Shown: piece by piece, positions 54,596 to 63,730 of the stretch | How positions within the stretch are numbered: the first letter of the stretch is position 1 | Layout: every line of letters begins with the position of its first letter | Source: Runella aurantiaca | GTDB lineage: Bacteria > Bacteroidota > Bacteroidia > Cytophagales > Spirosomataceae | DNA: 64,000 bases | Assembly (NCBI RefSeq): GCF_003339505.1 | Contig: NZ_QPIW01000024.1 | Coordinates: 1 to 64,000 of the forward strand | Direction: 5' to 3' | The notes under the pieces: generated by a model | Told to the model about the DNA's origin: nothing | Databases searched by the model: none | What the model saw: the letters and a program-made list of their open reading frames with translations, nothing else | Translations under genes and position numbers: made by a program

Positions 54596-54852
54596 GTTTA
54601 ATGTTCTAATTGATATATACCGTACGATAAATGGATCTAAATGGAGTGTTTGTCTTTTTTGGATATTTTACTGTTCCTGTAAAAGATAAAAATGTCCCAG
54701 TTTAGTTATATACTGGTAAAATAGACCATAAGTTTATTCGCTTCGGCAATAAAGTAAGCTGACTTTTGTGGAGGATGTTTCGTTTTTAAAAGGACTTACA
54801 CAGAACAAAAAAGTCTGGCTACGATGCAGTCAGGCATTTGTTACAATTTGAT

Positions 54853-54860
54853 TACTTTTG
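54853..54860 (+). promoter_or_regulatory. Candidate -7 element for the DUF885 gene
   Basis: TACTTTTG (54853-54860) matches TAnnTTTG. The start codon is 82 bases downstream. The nearest TTG is only 12 bases upstream, so the -33 box is unclear. Confidence 0.4.
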
Positions 54861-54941
54861 TTAAGTGCATAGTTGGTGATAAAAACCATTTCAGTTAATG
54901 CACGTAAACCCTTTCATTTCCAAACTAACCCTTTTGTTTAC

Positions 54942-56687
54942 ATGCTCTTCCCCAAACACTATTTGGTGAGTGCAGTACTGACCTTTTCAGGTTTGTCTGC
55001 GGCGTATGCCCAACCATCCCCCACTAATTCGTTGTACAAACAAACGAGCGAAGTCCACCATTTGATGACCAATTATGCCGCCGACCGAGGAAGCCTGACG
55101 CGGTTTTACGTTGTCGAAAACTCTCCCGAACGTCGTCAGAGACTGGAAAAACTGACCAACGATTATCTGGGGCAGCTCCAAAAAATGGATTTTGACAAAT
55201 TGCCCGTTGACAGCCAAGTGGACTATGTGTTGTTTCAACGAAACTTGCAGGTTGACATTCGGGAATTGGGTAAAGAAGCCGTCGAGGTAAGTCAGACGCA
55301 GGCGTGGTTTCCGTTTGCGGATAAAATATATGCGTTGGAAAAATCACGCCGACGAGGCGCGGCCGTCAACGGTGAGCAGATGGCCACTGAGTTTAATGCC
55401 CTTGGTTTGGAAATAGCCGAAGCGCGCAAGGCGGTGGCAAAAATGGAAAAAATCGACCCTGCGCTGGCCGAGCGGGCCGCTGGCACCGCTACGGGACTGA
55501 AATCAGCCCTGAAAAGTGTCTTTGAATTTTACAACGCCTACGACCCTAACTTTACGTGGTGGATGCCCGAGCCGTACAAAAAAGTGGATACGCTGCTGAC
55601 TTCGTATGCTAATCTGTTTACCAAAAAAGCCAAATCTGTAGCTCCTTTCAAAGACGACGGCAGCGGCATCAACGGGGTAGCGGTAGGGCGCGATGAACTG
55701 ATTCGTCAATTAGAATTTGAGTTTATTTCCTATACGCCCGAGGAACTCATCGACATCGCCAACAAAGAATTTGCGTGGTGCGACCGCGAATTGCTGAAAG
55801 CCTCCCGTGAGATGGGCTTTGGCGATGATTGGAAAAAAGCACAGGAAAAAGTCAAAAACTCGATGGTGCCAGTGGGAAAACAGCCCGAAATGATTTTGCG
55901 GCTCTACAACGAATCGGTGTCGTTTTTGAAACAAAAAGACCTGATTACCATTCCGCCAATTGCCGAAGAAACTTGGCGTATGGCCATGATGTCGGCCGAG
56001 CGGCAGAAGTTCAGTCCGTTCTTTTTGGGTGGAGAAACAATCCTGATTTCGTACCCCACGGCGGCCATGTCGCATGAAGACAAGCTGATGAGTATGCGCG
56101 GCAATAACCCGCATTTCTCACGTGCTACGGTTCACCATGAGCTTATCGCGGGGCACCATTTACAGGGTTTTATGAACAACCGCTACAAAACCTACCGTCG
56201 CTTCCGCACGCCGTTTTGGACCGAAGGCTGGGCGTTGTACTGGGAAATGATTTTGTGGGATATGAACTTTCCTCAGTCGCCAGAAGACAAAGTCGGAATG
56301 CTATTCTGGCGGATGCACCGCTGCGCCCGGATTATTTTTTCGCTCAATTACCACCTCGGCAAATGGACACCGCAGCAGTGTATTGACTTCCTCGTGGACC
56401 GCGTAGGCCACGAGCGCGCCAATGCCGAGGGCGAAGTGCGGCGGTCGTTCGTAGGCGGCTATGAGCCGTTGTATCAACTGGCTTATATGACGGGCGCGTT
56501 TCAGTTTTATGCGTTGAAGAAAGAATTGGTCGATACCAAAAAAATGACCTACAAGGAGTTTCACGACGCCGTGATGCAGCAAAATTCGCTGCCCGTAGAT
56601 ATGGTCAGGGCTGTAATGACCAACAAAAAATTGAGCCGGGATTATAAGTCGACTTGGAAGTTCTACACGCCGCCGGTAGTGAAGTAG
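54942..56687 (+). CDS. Exported DUF885-family metallopeptidase-like protein
   Basis: 581 residues from ATG 54942, which gives a signal peptide ending AAYAQ; the frame open from 54873 would place 23 residues before it. DUF885 zinc-peptidase hallmarks are H399-E400 in ATVHHELIAGHHLQG (second ligand H405) and E428 in WTEGWALYWEMILWD. The N-terminal half is helical (TNDYLGQLQKMDFDKLPVDS). Family members are periplasmic or secreted, probable carboxy- or dipeptidases; the substrate is unknown. It stands alone, with its own promoter and a convergent terminator. Confidence 0.88.
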   Translation: MLFPKHYLVSAVLTFSGLSAAYAQPSPTNSLYKQTSEVHHLMTNYAADRGSLTRFYVVENSPERRQRLEKLTNDYLGQLQKMDFDKLPVDSQVDYVLFQRNLQVDIRELGKEAVEVSQTQAWFPFADKIYALEKSRRRGAAVNGEQMATEFNALGLEIAEARKAVAKMEKIDPALAERAAGTATGLKSALKSVFEFYNAYDPNFTWWMPEPYKKVDTLLTSYANLFTKKAKSVAPFKDDGSGINGVAVGRDELIRQLEFEFISYTPEELIDIANKEFAWCDRELLKASREMGFGDDWKKAQEKVKNSMVPVGKQPEMILRLYNESVSFLKQKDLITIPPIAEETWRMAMMSAERQKFSPFFLGGETILISYPTAAMSHEDKLMSMRGNNPHFSRATVHHELIAGHHLQGFMNNRYKTYRRFRTPFWTEGWALYWEMILWDMNFPQSPEDKVGMLFWRMHRCARIIFSLNYHLGKWTPQQCIDFLVDRVGHERANAEGEVRRSFVGGYEPLYQLAYMTGAFQFYALKKELVDTKKMTYKEFHDAVMQQNSLPVDMVRAVMTNKKLSRDYKSTWKFYTPPVVK

Positions 56688-56720
56688 AGGCAGGAGTAAG
56701 AACTGAAAAATGGCGAACCG

Positions 56721-56771
56721 ATAAATGTAAAACTGCAAAAGGATTGGACCCTTTTGCAGTTTTACATTTAT
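56721..56771. terminator. Bidirectional terminator, perfect 22-bp stem
   Basis: Positions 56721-56742 are the exact reverse complement of 56750-56771 around a 7-base loop, with A/T-rich arms. It lies between the convergent DUF885 and tail-fibre-type genes. Confidence 0.92.
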
Positions 56772-56813
56772 TATTTCTTGGTTTTTTCGGTTAAATACTT
56801 TCGCAGCTTGAGT

Positions 56814-58604
56814 CTATTTTTTGCCTAATTTGTTACTATCTAGGTTTGGTTTCAACGAAGCTTTTATTTCAGTAACGCTATTTTTGAGCATCGCTATGTC
56901 ATCTTTATAGGCGCTATTTTCATGTTTAAGTTTTTCGATTTGCACCTGTTGCTCTTTCACCGCATTGATAAGGGGCATAACGAAGTCTGCATAGGCAAGA
57001 TTTAACGTTTTTTGGGCATCATCATCCTCTATCAATCCACTAAATGGAAGATTCAATGCCTTCATAACTGCCTGAACATCTTGGGCAATCAGGCCATCAC
57101 GTCGGCGTTTATTGGTGTCTGCGGCGTAATTGTATGAAGAGGTTTTGAGTTTTAAGATAAAATCCAGTCCTAAGCGCTGGGTGTAAGTAATATTTTCTTT
57201 TAGCCTTCTATCAGAATAGTTACTCCAATTGCCATAGCCTCCTACGGTTGTAACCGAAGAATTGCCAATGACTGCTTTGTTGCTAGCATTGACTATGGCA
57301 TTATAGCCAATGGCGATTGAATTGAATAAATTATTGGCTGAAGTATTGGCGCCCGTCCCTAATAAAGTATTGCGATAGCCTGCTGTAATTACATCTCCCG
57401 CATTAGTTCCAATAGCTACATTTGAATAACCGGTGATACTGTTTAATAGTGCAACAGCACCCACAGCTACATTTGCAGTACCAGAAGTATTCTTAGTTAG
57501 TGCAACAGCACCCACAGCTACATTTTCAGTACCGGATGTATTACCGGATAGCGCAACTGCACCCACAGCAGTATTCCCTGTACCTACATTATTGACAGAT
57601 GAAATACTTCCACGAAGTGCACTATAACCAATTGCAGTATTTCCCGGAAAATCCGTACCCATATACGTCGTACTTGTAGATGCGGCATATTTCATAGCAC
57701 CATAACCAATAGCTGTAATACCTGAATTCACTACATTTGATAAGAGTGCGTCTTTTCCAACCGCTATATTGAAATCACCGGAAGTATTATCAGATAATGC
57801 ACTAACTCCCACAGCTACATTTGAACTGCCAGAAGTGTTAGTAAATAATGTGTTTGCTCCAAGAACAGTATTGCTGATTCCTGTATTATTAGATGGTGTA
57901 TCGCTTCCTCGTAGTGCGTTTATTCCAACTGCAGTATTGTTTGTAATAATACCGGAAGTTCGATTATCCGAGTTATTCATTGCTTTATGTCCAATAGCAG
58001 TACTTCCGCTATTCGCTACATTATGTGCTAAGGAAAAATGGCCAACGGATGTATTATAATTTCCACTCGTATTTCTAATTAAAGTCAGAGAACCTAACGC
58101 CGTATTTTCAGTGCCGGAGGTATTGTCTGCGAGGACTCTGCCACCTATGGCAGTGTTACTTATACCGGTATTATTGGAAGGAACGAAGCTACCCCTCAAA
58201 GCTTCAACTCCTACTGCTGTATTATAAGTGACGTATTGTGTAACAGTTTGGTCATCGGCAAATTGCATAGCCGAAGTCCCGATTGATACGTTACCGGAAT
58301 TGACCTTATTAGTAACAAGTGCATCAACACCAATTGCAACATTAGAGCCACCCGTTGTATTGTCACTCAAAGCATTTATTCCAATTGCAACATTTTGAGC
58401 TCCTGATAAATTTAACCTTAAACTATTATTGCCAATAGAAATATTATTTACGTCTTGAGCGGTGGAAGTTGGCAACTTTCCTCTTATACCTTTGGGTGTT
58501 ATTGTCAAGCTACCATCTGTGCCGCTGATGATATTGATTTGAGCCGTGAGCTCAAGGGATATCAATGCCAATAAAATTGTGGTAAAAAACTTCATGGTTG
58601 TCAT
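56814..58604 (-). CDS. Exported YadA-head-repeat protein with S74 'tail fibre' chaperone domain
   Basis: 596 residues; a second ATG three codons in (58595) may be the start. The signal peptide ends ELTAQ. Residues ~45-440 are tandem left-handed beta-roll repeats of the YadA-head type, each with a pattern like NTSGTENVAVGAVAL. The C-terminal ~130 residues are a Peptidase_S74 intramolecular chaperone (SDRRLKENITYTQRLGLDFI, GLIAQDVQ) and end in a coiled coil (VKEQQVQIEKLKHENSAY). S74 domains trimerise fibre proteins and often cut themselves off. The signal peptide shows it is an exported, probably trimeric surface fibre and not a prophage tail fibre. It starts 2 bases after the LytTR stop. Confidence 0.88.
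   Translation of the reverse strand: MTTMKFFTTILLALISLELTAQINIISGTDGSLTITPKGIRGKLPTSTAQDVNNISIGNNSLRLNLSGAQNVAIGINALSDNTTGGSNVAIGVDALVTNKVNSGNVSIGTSAMQFADDQTVTQYVTYNTAVGVEALRGSFVPSNNTGISNTAIGGRVLADNTSGTENTALGSLTLIRNTSGNYNTSVGHFSLAHNVANSGSTAIGHKAMNNSDNRTSGIITNNTAVGINALRGSDTPSNNTGISNTVLGANTLFTNTSGSSNVAVGVSALSDNTSGDFNIAVGKDALLSNVVNSGITAIGYGAMKYAASTSTTYMGTDFPGNTAIGYSALRGSISSVNNVGTGNTAVGAVALSGNTSGTENVAVGAVALTKNTSGTANVAVGAVALLNSITGYSNVAIGTNAGDVITAGYRNTLLGTGANTSANNLFNSIAIGYNAIVNASNKAVIGNSSVTTVGGYGNWSNYSDRRLKENITYTQRLGLDFILKLKTSSYNYAADTNKRRRDGLIAQDVQAVMKALNLPFSGLIEDDDAQKTLNLAYADFVMPLINAVKEQQVQIEKLKHENSAYKDDIAMLKNSVTEIKASLKPNLDSNKLGKK
57451..57603. repeat. 51-bp tandem DNA repeat within the fibre gene
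   Basis: GCAACAGCACCCACAGCTAC occurs at 57451 and identically at 57502, with a close copy (GCAACTGCACCCACAGCAG) at 57553: a 51-base period encoding 17-residue head repeats. The near identity of the first two units points to recent duplication. Confidence 0.8.
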
Positions 58605-58606
58605 GT

Positions 58607-58987
58607 TTAAGAATGGTTGAATGATAGGGGAGTTGTCTTTATTGATTGATAAAATCGGTCGAAAACCAGGCGTTTTCGTCGGGATACCTTCACTACCGCA
58701 CCGTCTTTCATCTGTATCTCGGCTCTTCGGCTGTATTTTACAATAAATGATGTATTGATAAGTGAGCTTTTATGGACCCTGATGAAGGTGTCGGGCAATT
58801 GTGACTCGTACCAACGAAGGGTTCTAGAGGTAAGGATTTTACGGCCGCCAGTCAATAAAAATCGGGTATAATTTCCCACCGCTTCAAGGCGTATAATGTC
58901 GGCAGGGGTAATCTGTTTATTTCCTAAAAACAGCAAAAATACGGACTTCGGCCCTGTAAAGGCAGAGATTGCAGGGTGTGTGTTCAT
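58607..58987 (-). CDS. Stand-alone LytTR DNA-binding regulator
   Basis: 126 residues. A LytTR domain fills most of the protein (about 25-120: ITPADIIRLEAVGNYTRFLL, KILTSRTLRWYESQLP, FIRVHKSSLINTSFIVKYSR). It has no receiver domain, so it is not a classical response regulator, and no membrane segment. It probably controls transcription of its own operon, in particular the fibre gene that starts 2 bases later, and possibly the neighbouring type VI genes. Confidence 0.9.
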   Translation of the reverse strand: MNTHPAISAFTGPKSVFLLFLGNKQITPADIIRLEAVGNYTRFLLTGGRKILTSRTLRWYESQLPDTFIRVHKSSLINTSFIVKYSRRAEIQMKDGAVVKVSRRKRLVFDRFYQSIKTTPLSFNHS

Positions 58988-59039
58988 GGTGGTAAAGTGG
59001 AGGTTTTTTATGTAGTCGTAAACTGCTGAAAAGGAGCCG

Positions 59040-60878
59040 TTAATTAATCATTACGACTCCGCCTTTCAGGGTCGCCAAGCCGCCGCCGTCGAGTTCCAAC
59101 TGCGCGGATGCCTTAAATGAGCCAGTTGTTTGGGCACTCACATCTACCGTCAAACCTTCCACTTTCAGTTCGGTACCGGCGCTTACTTCCATACTTGTAT
59201 CGTTCTTGATTAGCGTTTTTCCCGCTTTTACATCCCATTCATCGCTAGCTTCCATTTTGATTTTGGGCGCTTTTAACTGAATACCTTTGGCGGCTTCCAG
59301 AAAGATGGTTCCGTTGCTTTTGGCTCTTATGTGTGAGCCACCATCCAGCGAAAGTTCGATTTCGTTTTTACTGTCTTTATTAAAAATCCGAATCGTCTCC
59401 TTGCCGTCGGTATCATCAATGAGGATGTGATTGCCCCCTTTGGTGATGATGCCCTTGATGTTGTTGTTTTTATTAAAAAGTTCACCCGGCTTGGCGTCGC
59501 CGTGGTACATGCTACCCGTTACAAAAGGGACATCGGGATTGCCAAATTCAAAATCTACAAATACCACTTCATCCACTTCCGGAATAAAGTACATTCCTTT
59601 TTCTTTGCTCGCCATTGGGTTCACTACCCTTACCCACGGCGTTATTTCATTACTGGCTTTTTGCCACGGAAACTGCACCTTTACGCGTCCCATGCTATCT
59701 TTATCATCTACGTGCATCACAACGGCGGGTTGTGGCTCGGCGTTGGGTTGAATGATACGGTAATCGACTGGCGCAAAGTCAGTATCATGCGGAACAGCCT
59801 CAAAATTACACTGATAGACCCCTCTCGAATCCAAATAATGACTCAAACGAGTGACCACAAACGACCCGTAATCAATGGTTTCGACTTTATTTTTGGCGTT
59901 GATAAAGGTATCAGTCACTTTTACAACACCTCCCAATTTTACTTCCATCTCAGGTGTTCGGCCACTGAGCACGGCCAATTTATTGACTTGCTCACTTTTT
60001 TTGAGCTTGATGGCTTTTTTTAAAGTGGATGTACTGCGGTGGTTTTGGTAGCCAATCTCAATGAGCTCGTCGCTAAACACTTTTTCGGACTTGCTCAGTC
60101 CTATCTGCTCATAGGAATTCAACCCGCTCACACTTTCTGCCGACGACGGAGCTTCGTAGGTTGTATTTGTGTAATAGTCGTAATGTAAACCTGTGAGATT
60201 GAGGGGAGTGGCCCGCATACTGTAATTCATGTCAAAAAAATTGGCTGAGTGTTTGAGTACAATCTCATCTCCCTTTACCCGCCCGGCTTTCCCAAATATA
60301 AACTGTTGGCCGTCGTAGTACATCCACTCACCGTAGTCTTCGGCGAGGCGTTGCAGGAAGTGGAAGTTGTCTTCTTCGTATTGGGTCACGTAGCGAATGG
60401 TTTCTTTACATTCAGGTTTCACCTCTTTTTTTAAATTACTGTATGGCTGTAGTACTTTATTTACGATCTGTTCTAAGGTAAGTTTGGAGAAAGAGCGGGT
60501 AGTACGCCCCGCACTCAACAGCGCCGTTGGACTCACGCCCGTGATGACGACGGTATTGGAGGTACTGCTGCCCTTACTCAAGCGCACCGCCGTCACAATG
60601 CCATTAAAGACCATCGTTTGTTGCCGGCTTACGGTGCCATCTGCCTTTTTTTCTCCCTGCGCGAGTGTGATGACCACCGCCTCGCCCACGACCTTATCGC
60701 CCAGTTCTTTGAGTTTGACTGTGGGAGATTTCTCCGGCAGCATATCGGGCGACAGACTCACCTCAAAACTATGGTGATTGTCAAAGGGTTGGTTGATTGA
60801 GAGGCTGCTGATGCGGGTGATTTTCAGGCCATTAATATTAACTTCGACCGAGGCGATGAGTTGTAGGGTAGAGGGCAT
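59040..60878 (-). CDS. vgrG: Type VI secretion spike protein VgrG
   Basis: 612 residues from ATG 60878; the frame open to 60911 adds 11 residues not matching the family. The N-terminal gp27-like part (Phage_GPD) spans ~1-370 (VVITGVSPTALLSAGRTTRSFSKL, YVTQYEEDNFHFLQRLAEDYGEWMYYDGQ). The gp5-like OB fold is at ~375-460 (MGRVKVQFPWQK, WVRVVNPMA, PEVDEVVFVDFEFGNPDVPFV). A C-terminal beta-helix needle follows (IFLEAAKGIQLKAPKIKME), ending LDGGGLATLKGGVVMIN. It tips the Hcp/TssD tube. Its stop is 53 bases from the LytTR start, and a GH19 putative effector gene sits just upstream. Confidence 0.93.
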   Translation of the reverse strand: MPSTLQLIASVEVNINGLKITRISSLSINQPFDNHHSFEVSLSPDMLPEKSPTVKLKELGDKVVGEAVVITLAQGEKKADGTVSRQQTMVFNGIVTAVRLSKGSSTSNTVVITGVSPTALLSAGRTTRSFSKLTLEQIVNKVLQPYSNLKKEVKPECKETIRYVTQYEEDNFHFLQRLAEDYGEWMYYDGQQFIFGKAGRVKGDEIVLKHSANFFDMNYSMRATPLNLTGLHYDYYTNTTYEAPSSAESVSGLNSYEQIGLSKSEKVFSDELIEIGYQNHRSTSTLKKAIKLKKSEQVNKLAVLSGRTPEMEVKLGGVVKVTDTFINAKNKVETIDYGSFVVTRLSHYLDSRGVYQCNFEAVPHDTDFAPVDYRIIQPNAEPQPAVVMHVDDKDSMGRVKVQFPWQKASNEITPWVRVVNPMASKEKGMYFIPEVDEVVFVDFEFGNPDVPFVTGSMYHGDAKPGELFNKNNNIKGIITKGGNHILIDDTDGKETIRIFNKDSKNEIELSLDGGSHIRAKSNGTIFLEAAKGIQLKAPKIKMEASDEWDVKAGKTLIKNDTSMEVSAGTELKVEGLTVDVSAQTTGSFKASAQLELDGGGLATLKGGVVMIN

Positions 60879-60927
60879 AGTAAGTTCTTTAAAAAAATGA
60901 TATAGAATCAACAGGTTCTGATATAAA

Positions 60928-61764
60928 TTATCGTAATATCTCCTCGCACTTTTTTAAATACATTTCTCTTTCGGCTATATGTGTAAGTCCACCATTAATC
61001 ATATAAACTACCTCTTTAAAAGTGGCACCCTTGTCACATAATTGATTTCCTTTATTTTTTTCCCAGAAAACAAAGGCTGAAAAGATAGGGTATTTATTAG
61101 CCACGTATGTTACTCCTTCCATTACATTCGGGTCATCTATGTAATCACTAAGCTGTTGATAATTATATCGCCCTGTCAATTGAATTATTCCTCCTCCTTT
61201 GTATTTTGGACCATCTCCTATTTGAGAGTTTCCTACTCTCTTGGCTTTTCTTGTATTAACACCAGGGTCATAATTCATTCCACTGGCAATTTCTTCGAAA
61301 TATTGACCATGACCACATTCAACAGAAACGTTTGCCAAGAAAAAGGACAGCCTGATTTTAGTAGTTAGTTTGTATTTCTTTAAATAAAAATTTAAAGCTG
61401 ATAAAAACCATTTTTCAACAGGGTTTCCCCAAATATAAAATAGCTGTTCATGTGTTATTACCGGAGGTGTTGGGTCGTCAAAAAGGTTAAATTTTGACCT
61501 TTCATCCCAACTCATCCCAGCCATAGCTTGATCTTCTTCTATCAACATATCTTTAACAGATTCCGGATTGATGGGAGTATAATCAAGAGGTTCAAAATAA
61601 GTTGAATTATCAGCATTACATATTAAACGAGAATCAGCTAAAATTTTTCTCATATTTTTCTTGCTCATGCCTGATAAACCACTTTTTTTGCTGTCAGGGA
61701 TTTTCTTTCGACGAAACAGATATAGGTCGTTGTCAAACTCTAATAAGCATATTTCTCTTCCCAT
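60928..61764 (-). CDS. GH19 chitinase/endolysin-like protein, putative T6SS effector
   Basis: 278 residues, no signal peptide. Residues ~105-278 are a lysozyme-like GH19 domain: general acid E149 in SFFLANVSVECGHGQYFEE, the substrate-cleft YKGGGIIQLTGRYNYQQLSDYI and the closing YMINGGLTHIAEREMYLKKCEE. GH19 proteins cut chitin or the peptidoglycan glycan chain. The first ~100 residues are not GH19 and could be a loading domain. It is encoded between VgrG and two unknown genes of a T6SS locus, on the same strand 50 bases from vgrG, so it is probably a peptidoglycan-degrading effector. It is AT-richer than vgrG. Confidence 0.85.
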   Translation of the reverse strand: MGREICLLEFDNDLYLFRRKKIPDSKKSGLSGMSKKNMRKILADSRLICNADNSTYFEPLDYTPINPESVKDMLIEEDQAMAGMSWDERSKFNLFDDPTPPVITHEQLFYIWGNPVEKWFLSALNFYLKKYKLTTKIRLSFFLANVSVECGHGQYFEEIASGMNYDPGVNTRKAKRVGNSQIGDGPKYKGGGIIQLTGRYNYQQLSDYIDDPNVMEGVTYVANKYPIFSAFVFWEKNKGNQLCDKGATFKEVVYMINGGLTHIAEREMYLKKCEEILR

Positions 61765-61870
61765 GATTTCAGTTTGTTAAATTTAATCCCTATGCTAATT
61801 ACTTCACCTAATCTTTTGGCACTGGTCAGTAATGCCCTGATTCTTCCATCGTTGTGAAAGCTTAAAAAAC

Positions 61871-62920
61871 TTACATTACTTTCGTTTCCAGCTCCTTTTT
61901 AATTTCCTCCAAAACAGTGATCGCCAACCCGAGATTTTTGGACATGCGGTCAATGCATTGGGTTACTTCGGGCGAGGAGCCACACCCGGAAGTGAGGGTT
62001 TTGTGGATAAATGCCTCATTCAGTTCTGTTTTGTCTTTTCCCGAAACTAACTTGCTTATTTCTGAAGCAATGCCGGCCGCTGCTTTTATATCTCCCGCTA
62101 TCTTCAGCGCGCCACGGGCCTTGATAACCTCTTTTAATACAGTTCTAAAAGAAATAAGTGAGGCTAAGGTGAGTGCCAACGCCTCTTTTTGGGCGGTATT
62201 GATGGCAGCTTCGGCGGTATTACCCGATAACATTTTACCAACAAATACCCCCGCTTCTTTGGCATCGGGTTTGAGCCATTCGCCAATCAATTTCCACCGA
62301 GAGATAGGCTCAGACTTGTCTCTGAATAGTACTGCGGTAAACAGCTTGAAGGTATCGGGGCAGTTTTTATAAAGAAATTGCAAATCCTGCAAAATGGGCT
62401 TTACATTATCGAATGCTGTGTGGAATTTTTTTTCATTCTGAAAAAAATACTGGGCTAGCACGGTGAGTTTGTTTGCCGTCGTTACAACTGTAACCACCGC
62501 ACCAAGCCCTAAATAGCCACCCATAACGGCGCAACAAAACATTACCGTGCCTTGTGCATAAGGAACCAACCATGCCGCCCTTGATACTCCGATGGCAATG
62601 GCATCAAGCGAAATTTTTTGGTCAAAACGGGTATAATGTTCACGATAGAGCATGTCACCCTTCATAAAAATGGCATCCTGTCCCACTTTTCCGATAAATA
62701 TTTCCTGATTGATAGGCGTGAACGGATTTATATATACGCGACCATCTTTGTAGATCGGCTCAAGCCATCCATTCCGTTGCCATTGAGCAATCAGAGAAGC
62801 GGCTGGGCCGCCTCGGGCTATGACGTTGTTCTTTTGAAAATTGGCTTGTCCGGCCTCCACCATTTCCTCAAATTTTGTTTTTGAGGAGAAAATTTTTCGG
62901 GCATTCTCTAAAAAACTCAT
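61871..62920 (-). CDS. Unknown T6SS-locus protein with central hydrophobic region
   Basis: 349 residues, no signal peptide. The N-terminal ~110 residues are polar (KTKFEEMVEAGQANFQKNNV, then GDMLYREHYTRFD). A hydrophobic region at ~119-150 (AWLVPYAQGTVMFCCAVMGG) could form one or two membrane helices. The remainder is helical, with an ALALTLASLISF stretch and a C-terminal helix (ITVLEEIKKELETK). I recognise no family. Its position between TssD and the GH19 gene suggests a T6SS accessory, a pore-like effector, or an immunity protein against GH19, although cytoplasmic topology argues against the last. Confidence 0.5.
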   Translation of the reverse strand: MSFLENARKIFSSKTKFEEMVEAGQANFQKNNVIARGGPAASLIAQWQRNGWLEPIYKDGRVYINPFTPINQEIFIGKVGQDAIFMKGDMLYREHYTRFDQKISLDAIAIGVSRAAWLVPYAQGTVMFCCAVMGGYLGLGAVVTVVTTANKLTVLAQYFFQNEKKFHTAFDNVKPILQDLQFLYKNCPDTFKLFTAVLFRDKSEPISRWKLIGEWLKPDAKEAGVFVGKMLSGNTAEAAINTAQKEALALTLASLISFRTVLKEVIKARGALKIAGDIKAAAGIASEISKLVSGKDKTELNEAFIHKTLTSGCGSSPEVTQCIDRMSKNLGLAITVLEEIKKELETKVM

Positions 62921-62950
62921 CTTTATTTACGGTTTATATTTAGTCATTAG

Positions 62951-63664
62951 TTAATATAGCTCCGCCATACACCTCAAAATTCTATCCCTTTTCCCTTTGG
63001 TATTTCCTTTCAAATTAGGTTTCCCCCAGCCATCATCAACTACTTTAGGATCAATGTAAGTGGAATCTTCAATGGACTGAAAAGGGTGAGTGGCCCAGTG
63101 TTTTTTGTGTTCTTCCAACAATTGAACGCGTGTTTTCAATGGCAACATTGGTTTGGCAGTACTGATGTTTGCAATAATTCGTTTTGAGATGTCGTATGGC
63201 AGCGCTCGTTCCTCATTACCCCAAGTATCAAGCCCTCGAATATGAAAAATGCAGTAACTCACGCCTGTCCCTGAATCAAATCGTACAAAATCGACAACTG
63301 ACTTGGCTTGCCGACAAAGCGTTTTTATGTACAGCGTGTTGGCATTTATTCTTTCGATTTTTAGTTTTTTTGCCCGCCACCGTTTCAGGTTTTCGGGCAA
63401 GGGAGTCATGTCTGGTAGGATAACAATCAAGTCAAAATCAATGGGTGTAGATCCTACAGAGGTTCCTACAAAAACATATTCGGTACTGAGCGGGTATTTT
63501 CGGATGGTGTTGGGCAGGTGGATGGTATAGCCAAAAGTGGGGTTGTCAAACACCGTACTGTCAGGCAATGGTTCCTTTTCTGCGCGGCTTTGCACATCCC
63601 GAAAGCTATCAGCCGCCGCAATGAGTGCAATGGAAACGAATATATATTTTAGGGGATGGAGCAT
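62951..63664 (-). CDS. Unknown exported protein in the T6SS locus
   Basis: 237 residues. The N-terminus (MLHPLKYIFVSIALIAAADS) is a probable signal peptide. The mature part has a beta-rich region (TFGYTIHLPNTIRKYPLSTEYVFVG, FDLIVILPDMTPLPENL) resembling PsbP/DUF-type exported domains, and a Lys-rich C-terminus (WGKPNLKGNTKGKRDRILRC). No known motif. As an exported protein encoded beside a GH19 gene, it is the better candidate for a periplasmic immunity protein. It starts 67 bases after the tssD stop and ends 30 bases before the 349-residue protein's start. Confidence 0.55.
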   Translation of the reverse strand: MLHPLKYIFVSIALIAAADSFRDVQSRAEKEPLPDSTVFDNPTFGYTIHLPNTIRKYPLSTEYVFVGTSVGSTPIDFDLIVILPDMTPLPENLKRWRAKKLKIERINANTLYIKTLCRQAKSVVDFVRFDSGTGVSYCIFHIRGLDTWGNEERALPYDISKRIIANISTAKPMLPLKTRVQLLEEHKKHWATHPFQSIEDSTYIDPKVVDDGWGKPNLKGNTKGKRDRILRCMAELY

Positions 63665-63730
63665 CTACCAGTTAATTTTTATTTGCAAGTTTGGACTCCC
63701 GACGAAAGAGCCGAAACCTGCAAATGGGTT

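Larger units (their letters stand above)
54513..54941. other. Divergent intergenic region, 429 bases
   Basis: It separates the minus-strand dehydrogenase-like gene and the plus-strand DUF885 gene. It holds one candidate promoter for each direction (listed). No gene or long repeat was seen in the rest. Confidence 0.5.

Noticed and set aside
57451-57603. CRISPR-like repeats
   Set aside because: The 51-base units are directly adjacent, in frame and coding, with no spacers.
56814-58604. Prophage, suggested by the tail-fibre-type S74 domain
   Set aside because: The protein has a signal peptide, the neighbours are LytTR and T6SS genes, and no capsid, terminase, integrase or lysis genes are present.
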